Below, one piece after another: positions 5,059-8,831 of a stretch of DNA of 8,831 nt. The notes under the pieces were generated by a model, which ran no database searches, had not been told where the DNA came from, and worked only from the letters and a program-made list of their open reading frames with translations. This stretch comes from JAULUH01 sp032111745. Its GTDB lineage: Bacteria; Chloroflexota; Anaerolineae; JAAEKA01. Each line of letters starts with the position of its first letter. Positions within the stretch are counted from its first letter, which is position 1. A program made the position numbers and the translations under genes. The stretch spans positions 1 through 8,831 of the forward strand of contig JAULUH010000240.1 in NCBI GenBank assembly GCA_032111745.1, written 5' to 3'.

Positions 5059-5907
5059 ATGGCTCCCTACCACATCCTTGCCCTGGACGGCGGCGGCATT
5101 CGCGGCCTGTTGACCGTGGCCCTGCTGGAACGCCTGGAGCACGCCCGGCCGGGCTTCCTCGGCCAGATCGACCTCTTCGCCGGCACCTCCACCGGTGCCA
5201 TCCTCGCCCTCGGCCTGGCCTACGGCCTTTCCCCGGCTGACCTGCGCCAGCTCTACGACCAGCAGGGCGAGTGGATCTTCCACAACTCGATCTTCCACAA
5301 TATACGCGAGCTGGGCTTCGTGCGCGGCGCCCGCTACCACAACCAGCACCTGCGCCAGGCCCTGGTGGACCGCTTCGGCAGCCACACCTTGGGCGACCTG
5401 AGGAGGAAGGTCCTGGTGGCAGCCTTCGACCTGGACAAACGCTCGGTGAACCTGGACCGGCCGCGCATGTGGAAGCCCAAGTTCTTCCACAACTTCTCCG
5501 GCGACGACTCTGATGCCGCCGAGCGCATCGTCGACGTCGCCCTGCGCAGCTCTGCCGCGCCCACCTACTTCCCCGTCTACCAGGGCTACGTAGATGGCTT
5601 CGTCGTCGCCAACAACCCCAGCATGTGCGCGGTGGCCCAGGCCATGGGCGCCGAGACCCGCAGCGAGGCCGCCGCGCTGGAGGACATCGTCCTCCTCTCC
5701 GTCGGCACCGGCCTCAACCTGCGCTACCTGCCTCAGGAGGACGCCGACTTGGGCCTGCGGCACTGGGCCTTCCAGGTCCAGCCGCTACAGCGCCAGTGCC
5801 CGTGTCCCCCTCTGCGCCTCCACGGCTCCATTTGTACCAGATTACACAAACGTGGTATACTCCCTCCTCGTCGGCTGCGACGCTGTGGCGGGGCTGCACA
5901 AAGCTAG
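5059..5907 (+). CDS. Patatin-like phospholipase with aberrant C-terminus
   Basis: The 282-residue product starts at ATG 5059, six bases after AAGGAGG; a longer frame from 4996 has no ribosome site. The patatin hallmarks are in order: the oxyanion loop DGGGIRG (residues 10-16), the nucleophile elbow GTSTG with Ser44, and the catalytic Asp179-Gly180 in YVDGFVVANNP. FHNF and SSAAPTYFP before it are also typical. It should hydrolyse acyl ester bonds of phospholipids or related lipids with a Ser/Asp dyad. Up to about residue 239 (GTGLNLRYLPQEDADLGLRHWAFQ) it follows the family. Relatives then continue for some 70-90 residues with a helix containing a 'YQCRQLLG'-like segment. Here residues 240-282 are Cys/Arg/Pro-rich and unrelated, and cover an apparent promoter. 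This looks like a deletion, fusion or frameshift near 5770-5780. The active site is intact; stability and activity are uncertain. Confidence 0.85.
   Translation: MAPYHILALDGGGIRGLLTVALLERLEHARPGFLGQIDLFAGTSTGAILALGLAYGLSPADLRQLYDQQGEWIFHNSIFHNIRELGFVRGARYHNQHLRQALVDRFGSHTLGDLRRKVLVAAFDLDKRSVNLDRPRMWKPKFFHNFSGDDSDAAERIVDVALRSSAAPTYFPVYQGYVDGFVVANNPSMCAVAQAMGAETRSEAAALEDIVLLSVGTGLNLRYLPQEDADLGLRHWAFQVQPLQRQCPCPPLRLHGSICTRLHKRGILPPRRLRRCGGAAQS
5832..5861 (+). promoter_or_regulatory. Extended -10 promoter inside the patatin tail, for the 6033 gene
   Basis: TTGTAC (5832-5837), an 18-base spacer and TATACT (5856-5861), with an extended -10 TGG just before it. Transcription would start near 5868 and run into the gene at 6033. 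The site lies in the non-patatin part of the patatin ORF, which argues that this stretch was intergenic DNA before the ORF ran into it. Confidence 0.6.
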
Positions 5908-6032
5908 AGCCTGCGGCGGGGGTCGCAGTTGATCGATCAGGTGTCCCGGATCATCCCAATGGCACACCCTGCCGGCCGCCCCATTTCTCAGGGGCAGCGG
6001 GGAATAGTACAGGCCGGGCACCAGGAGGAGCG
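5908..6032 (+). other. Leader of the 6033 gene with a palindrome and a small hairpin
   Basis: These 125 bases hold a perfect 10-base palindrome TGATCGATCA (5930-5939), about 60 bases after the predicted start of transcription, and a hairpin GCCCC/GGGGC (5978-5982 with 5991-5995, 8-base loop). They could be an operator and an RNA structure, but neither matches a family I know. Confidence 0.35.
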
Positions 6033-6668
6033 ATGATAGAACAGTACGACTGGCGCGTCGGTTTTCAGGTGGCGGCAGAAGACGTCTATGATGCCATCAT
6101 GGGCCCGGACCACCTATCCACGCACTTCGAGCTCGTGGCCGGAGGCATCCAGTTCCGCGGCCTGCCGCGGCCGCACCTGGGCCCGCCGGGGACCTACTGG
6201 ATCATCCTATACGGCACCTTCTCGCTCGACCAGGCTACCGCCGCGCACTACGGGCTATGCCATGGCCAGGGTGCGGCGCCTCCCCCCAGGGAGCCAGCGG
6301 CGCATGAAGAGGACGCCATCCTGGCCATTCAGATCTGGCGCACGGCATCCGATGCCTGCGAGGCAGAGCTGCGCATCGCCTCTCCGGATGTGCAGCCGCA
6401 CCAGCGCAAACGCTACATGGACGGCTTGCCTCCACCAGAAGGCCGGCTGGCCAGTCTCCTGGCGGCCTTCATGGAGGCGTTTCGCCGCTGGCCAGCACAG
6501 GGAGGGCCACAACCGTGGCTCCTGGGCCGGCCCGACCTGGTGGTGCAGCGCTACCTGAACGCTGAGGCGCCGGAGCTATCCTCGCCGCCCGCCAATGGAC
6601 ACGCAGCCGCGCCCGTGCTGCCGGCCGCGCGCCGCGGTGGCCGGCCCTGCTTCCCGGAGGACGACTAG
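6033..6668 (+). CDS. Hypothetical protein, family not recognised
   Basis: This 211-residue protein has a good start (ATG 6033 just after AGGAGGAG at 6023-6030) and its own apparent promoter at 5832-5861. I do not recognise the family. It is acidic-to-neutral, has no signal peptide or membrane helix, and opens MIEQYDWRVGFQVAAEDVYD. A Trp/Tyr-rich strand-like segment follows (GTYWIILYGTFSL, about 54-66), then a polar proline-rich stretch (about 83-92), another strand (AILAIQIWRT), and an amphipathic helix (GRLASLLAAFMEAFRRWP, about 137-154). The last 30 residues are Ala/Pro/Arg-rich and probably disordered. The alternation of strands with a C-terminal helix suggests a small alpha/beta fold, but no catalytic motif stands out. 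The reading frame and ribosome site support a real gene. Confidence 0.65.
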   Translation: MIEQYDWRVGFQVAAEDVYDAIMGPDHLSTHFELVAGGIQFRGLPRPHLGPPGTYWIILYGTFSLDQATAAHYGLCHGQGAAPPPREPAAHEEDAILAIQIWRTASDACEAELRIASPDVQPHQRKRYMDGLPPPEGRLASLLAAFMEAFRRWPAQGGPQPWLLGRPDLVVQRYLNAEAPELSSPPANGHAAAPVLPAARRGGRPCFPEDD

Positions 6669-6913
6669 GCCCTCGACCAGGTGGAGCGACTGCGCCGGCC
6701 CGTCCATGAGATCTACCTGGTTGGATGGCCGCGCCGTCCAGTGGGTAGAGACGGGCCGGGCGGTCTGCAGTACCCGGCCCGCCCTCTGGCCGTGCCGCAT
6801 TCAACGCACGGCTTCGTTCAACATCAGTAGGGACGCAACATCTTGCGTCTCTACCCGCCGCCCAGCCGTGTAAAGCACAACCTGGCGTCTCTACTGCCCA
6901 CCGAGGAGTTCCC
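6669..6913. repeat. Tandem hairpin repeat region between the 6033 gene and the VOC gene
   Basis: This 245-base gap is packed with inverted repeats. (1) TGGATGGC/GCCGTCCA at 6722-6729 and 6733-6740, with one G·T pair. (2) CGGGCCGGG/CCCGGCCCG at 6752-6760 and 6773-6781, perfect. (3) GCCGTGC/GCACGGC at 6789-6795 and 6806-6812, perfect. (4) GTAGGGACGCAA/TTGCGTCTCTAC at 6827-6838 and 6843-6854, with one G·T pair and a 4-base loop. The word GCGTCTCTAC of hairpin 4 recurs at 6885-6894, exactly 40 bases on, and its inverse GTAGAGACG lies at 6745-6753. None has a T tract, so they look more like small mobile palindromic repeats than ordinary terminators. No coding sequence or clear promoter for the VOC gene is seen. 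Confidence 0.7.
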
Positions 6914-7315
6914 ATGTCCAAAAAGATCTTTGTCAACCTTCCGGTCAAGGACCTCAAGAAGTCCATGGCCTTCTTTGCGGCACTCGGCTTCGGCTTCAAC
7001 ATGCAGTTCACTGACGAGACCACCGCCTGCATGGTCGTCAGCGACGACATCTACGTCATGCTGCTGGCCGAGGCCAAGTTCCGGGAGTTCACGCCCAAGC
7101 CGGTCTGCGACGCCACGACCTGCACCGAGGTGCTGGTGAGCCTCTCCTGCCAGAGCCGGGAAGAGCTGGATGAGCTGGTGCGCCAGGCGGTAGCGGCCGG
7201 GGGAACCACCCCTACCGACCGCAAGGACTTCGGCATCATGGTCCAGCACGGCTTCCAAGACCCGGACGGCCACCTATGGGAGCTCGTCTTCATGGAGCCA
7301 GACGCAACTCCGTAG
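6914..7315 (+). CDS. VOC superfamily protein (glyoxalase / bleomycin-resistance fold)
   Basis: The 133-residue product starts at ATG 6914, five bases after GAGGAG (6903-6908). It opens KKIFVNLPVKDLKKSMAFFAALGF, the standard start of a vicinal-oxygen-chelate protein: first strand, then the 'D..kS..FY..LGF' helix. A second module has the long helix SREELDELVRQAVAAGG and ends in HGFQDPDGHLWELVFM (about 112-127), with the 'DPDGH.WE' motif whose His120 and Glu123 sit where VOC metal ligands usually lie. Length fits a single-domain family member (about 125-135). The reaction (isomerase, dioxygenase, drug binding) cannot be named from sequence. The stop codon TAG is part of a GTAGGGACG repeat-like word (7312-7320), so the last few codons may have been set by a repeat insertion. 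The flanking regions on both sides are repeat-rich. Confidence 0.85.
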   Translation: MSKKIFVNLPVKDLKKSMAFFAALGFGFNMQFTDETTACMVVSDDIYVMLLAEAKFREFTPKPVCDATTCTEVLVSLSCQSREELDELVRQAVAAGGTTPTDRKDFGIMVQHGFQDPDGHLWELVFMEPDATP

Positions 7316-7616
7316 GGACGGGATCGTATACTACCCGGTCCGACGAGTCCTCCCCGGTTCGAACTCATCCCCTCCCGTAGGGGCGGGTGCTACGCGAAGC
7401 ACCCGCCCCGGTCCAGCCCCACCTCCAATCTACCCATTGACAAGTCGCCTTCCTGCCACTCCAGCCATGGCGGCCTCCCCTATCACCCCTCCTCTGAACA
7501 AAGAAATGGCCCCAGGCCACGTTTTCGCCACGCTTGTGTGCTTGAATGGATTACAGAGTCGGCCGTCTGGGCGCTGCGCAGCCGCAGCCCGCGTTCCATA
7601 CTAGGAAGGATTCCCT
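7316..7616. other. Intergenic region with a strong GC hairpin
   Basis: These 301 bases between the VOC and SpoIIAA-like genes hold the perfect hairpin at 7380-7409 and an imperfect pairing of GGACGGG (7317-7322 area) with CCCGGTCC (7334-7341). The stretch 7411-7600 shows no further strong structure, gene or clear promoter to my eye, although one for the 7617 gene would be expected there. Confidence 0.5.
7380..7409. repeat. Perfect 12-bp GC-rich inverted repeat (hairpin)
   Basis: GGGGCGGGTGCT (7380-7391) pairs perfectly with AGCACCCGCCCC (7398-7409) around the 6-base loop ACGCGA, preceded by GTAG. It would form a very stable stem 65 bases after the VOC stop. Without a T tract it is not a classical terminator, but it could still end or stabilise the VOC transcript. 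The GTAGGGGCGGG opening resembles the GTAGGGACG words nearby. Confidence 0.8.
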
Positions 7617-7976
7617 ATGTTCGAAGATCTTCCCCCATCCACCGATGCCACCCTCGCCGTCCATTTCAGCGGCAAGATCACCGGCCCGGAGTACCAGCAG
7701 TTCCTCGACGCGCTCGAGCCGCGCCTCAAAGCCGGCAGCAAGGTCAACGTGGTGTTCGACCTGACCGGGGCCGAGTTCTACGGCGACTTCGCAGCCGCCA
7801 AGAAGGACTGGACGTTCGCCTTCGGTGAGTACCAACAGCTCCATCGGGCGGCCTTTGTGGGCGACCAGAAATGGATCGAGCTGTTCACCGGCGCGATCGG
7901 CCCGCTCATTCGCGTCGAGGAGAAGCACTTCCCGGCCGGCCAGCTTGACCAGGCTCTGGCCTGGACCTCTGTCTGA
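7617..7976 (+). CDS. SpoIIAA-like (STAS-fold) protein
   Basis: The 119-residue product starts at ATG 7617, six bases after AGGAAGGA (7603-7610). The layout matches the SpoIIAA-like family (PF11964 type): a first strand LAVHFSGKITGPEYQQFLDALEPRL, a core strand SKVNVVFDLTGAEFYG (about 41-56), a helix with DWTFAFGEY, then RAAFVGDQKWIELFT (about 77-91) and a C-terminal EEKHFPAGQLDQALAWTSV. Length is normal for the family. These proteins have the STAS fold and some have been linked to lipid binding or membrane association, but no cellular role is settled. It lacks the conserved serine context of true anti-sigma antagonists, so a sporulation role should not be assumed. The next gene starts 17 bases after its stop, so they are probably co-transcribed. 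Confidence 0.85.
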   Translation: MFEDLPPSTDATLAVHFSGKITGPEYQQFLDALEPRLKAGSKVNVVFDLTGAEFYGDFAAAKKDWTFAFGEYQQLHRAAFVGDQKWIELFTGAIGPLIRVEEKHFPAGQLDQALAWTSV

Positions 7977-7993
7977 TCCATAAGGAGGATCCA

Positions 7994-8831
7994 ATGAACC
8001 GCCGAGCGTTTTCGATTGCCGGTGTGTTGGTCGTCGTGCTGGCGCTCCTGGCGCTGGCTATGCCCCTCTCCGTGGCCGGCCAGGAGAACATCCTGCGCGT
8101 AGGGCCGGGCCAGGAGTACGCCACCATCCAGGCCGCGGTCGACGCGGCCAGGCAGGGCAGCAGGATCTACGTGTATCCTGGTATCTACCGCGAAAGGGTG
8201 CTCGTCACCACGAACAATCTGCAGATCATCGCGCAGGGCAAAGGTGTGGTCGTTCTGCCCCCTGGCGCACCAGCAGGCTTCACTGTCCTGGCCGATCATG
8301 TCACCATTCAAGGCTTCGACATAGGATTCGGCGAAGGGTGCTCCACATCCATATGGTTCAATGGCAGCCACAACACCTTTGCGGACAACTTCATCCACCA
8401 GGTTGCCGACTGCCTCGGAGTCAACGCCCTGGTATGCCGGGACGACGATGGAGGATCGGACTTCAACACGATCGAACGCAACCACGTGGTGCATGCTGAT
8501 CTGGGCATTGTGGTGCAAGCCACGACAGCCACTGCCGTCAACAAGGGCAATGTCATACGGGACAACAAGATCGACCTGGTCTACACGACCCCGATCGCGA
8601 TCGCGAACGGCACAGGTTTTGTGGTGTCCGGAAATACCATCACTTCGGGGACGTACTGCATCCTGGTAGGCACCTTACTGCAGAACCCGATAGCCCAGGG
8701 TCACCATACCATTGTCGACAATAGCTTGTCCGGTTGTGGTTTGAATGCGATCTCCGTGTATGCCGATTCCGGAACTGTGGTGACCCACAACCGCATCGCC
8801 GGCAACACGGTCACGCAGTGCGCAGGCAGCT
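7994..8831 (+). CDS. Secreted parallel beta-helix (pectin-lyase fold) protein, 3' end beyond the window
   Basis: The frame starts at ATG 7994, five bases after a perfect AGGAGG (7983-7988), and stays open for 279 codons to the right edge. Residues 1-28 form a signal peptide (Arg-Arg, then a long VLVVVLALLALA core, cleavage likely after SVA). The mature part begins with the 'EYATIQAAVDAAR.G..IYVYPGIYRERV' element (about 41-69), as in pectin methylesterases and other right-handed beta-helix proteins. Rungs follow with the repeating N-x-I/F-x-x-N pattern (HNTFADNFI, FNTIERNHV, GNVIRDNKI, VVSGNTI, HTIVDNSL, VTHNRIAGNTV). Several cysteines (for example in EGCS, ADCLG, LVCRD, GTYCI, SGCG) could form disulfides. 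The substrate is unknown; a carbohydrate-binding, lyase or NosD-like role is possible. The gene is cut by the window edge, so domains further on cannot be seen. Confidence 0.85.
   Translation, partial: MNRRAFSIAGVLVVVLALLALAMPLSVAGQENILRVGPGQEYATIQAAVDAARQGSRIYVYPGIYRERVLVTTNNLQIIAQGKGVVVLPPGAPAGFTVLADHVTIQGFDIGFGEGCSTSIWFNGSHNTFADNFIHQVADCLGVNALVCRDDDGGSDFNTIERNHVVHADLGIVVQATTATAVNKGNVIRDNKIDLVYTTPIAIANGTGFVVSGNTITSGTYCILVGTLLQNPIAQGHHTIVDNSLSGCGLNAISVYADSGTVVTHNRIAGNTVTQCAGS

Noticed and set aside
4819..5763. 314-codon minus-strand ORF over the patatin gene
   Set aside because: It is antisense to a clear patatin with its catalytic motifs, low in complexity (Val/Gly/Ala-rich), and without a ribosome site.
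6722..6894. CRISPR array
   Set aside because: The hairpins differ in sequence and spacing; there are no identical repeats with regular unique spacers.
8597..8604. GCGATCGC, the cyanobacterial HIP1 octamer
   Set aside because: There is a single copy in the window, whereas HIP1-rich cyanobacterial genomes would show several. It lies in a run of GATCGC codons and is probably chance.

Overview
This is a GC-rich bacterial window, in coding-dense but accessory-looking chromosome, with no rRNA, tRNA, CRISPR array or transposase that I can see. The gene types (a CHAT-protein N-terminus, DUF4760, a patatin, a SpoIIAA-like protein, a TPR lipoprotein), sigma70-type promoters and short palindromic repeats built on GTAGNGACG fit a filamentous or environmental Chloroflexota bacterium best. 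That assignment is inference from gene style, not from a marker gene.

Left part (1-1352). Two minus-strand genes: the start of a class I SAM-dependent methyltransferase running off the left edge, and an SRPBCC (START/polyketide-cyclase fold) protein with a good promoter. Just upstream of that promoter, on the plus strand, is a short stump of a TetR-type regulator (1143-1259).

Centre-left (1271-3436, plus strand). A strong extended -10 promoter drives a 134-residue ORF that is the N-terminal part of a CHAT-domain protein without its protease domain. It is coupled by an ATGA overlap to a two-helix DUF4760 membrane protein. An NAD-dependent epimerase/dehydratase follows. Its last 20 bases overlap the 3' end of a convergent gene.

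Centre (3417-5907). A lipoprotein with 11 TPR repeats (minus) and a patatin-like lipase (plus) diverge from a 313-base region holding one promoter for each. The patatin keeps its catalytic Ser/Asp dyad, but its last ~44 residues are not patatin-like and contain what looks like a promoter for the next gene.

Right part (5832-8831, plus strand). First comes an unrecognised 211-residue protein, then a tandem set of hairpins, then a VOC (glyoxalase-fold) protein whose stop codon lies in a repeat-like GTAGGGACG. A perfect 12-bp GC hairpin follows. The window ends with a probable two-gene unit of a SpoIIAA-like protein and a secreted parallel beta-helix protein that is cut by the window edge.

The main theme is erosion and rearrangement. 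A TetR stump, a headless CHAT ORF and a patatin with a replaced tail lie within 5 kb, with palindromic repeats nearby. I do not see a complete, convincing new system. The best candidates for novelty are the CHAT N-terminus/DUF4760 coupled pair, the unrecognised 211-residue protein and the hairpin array.
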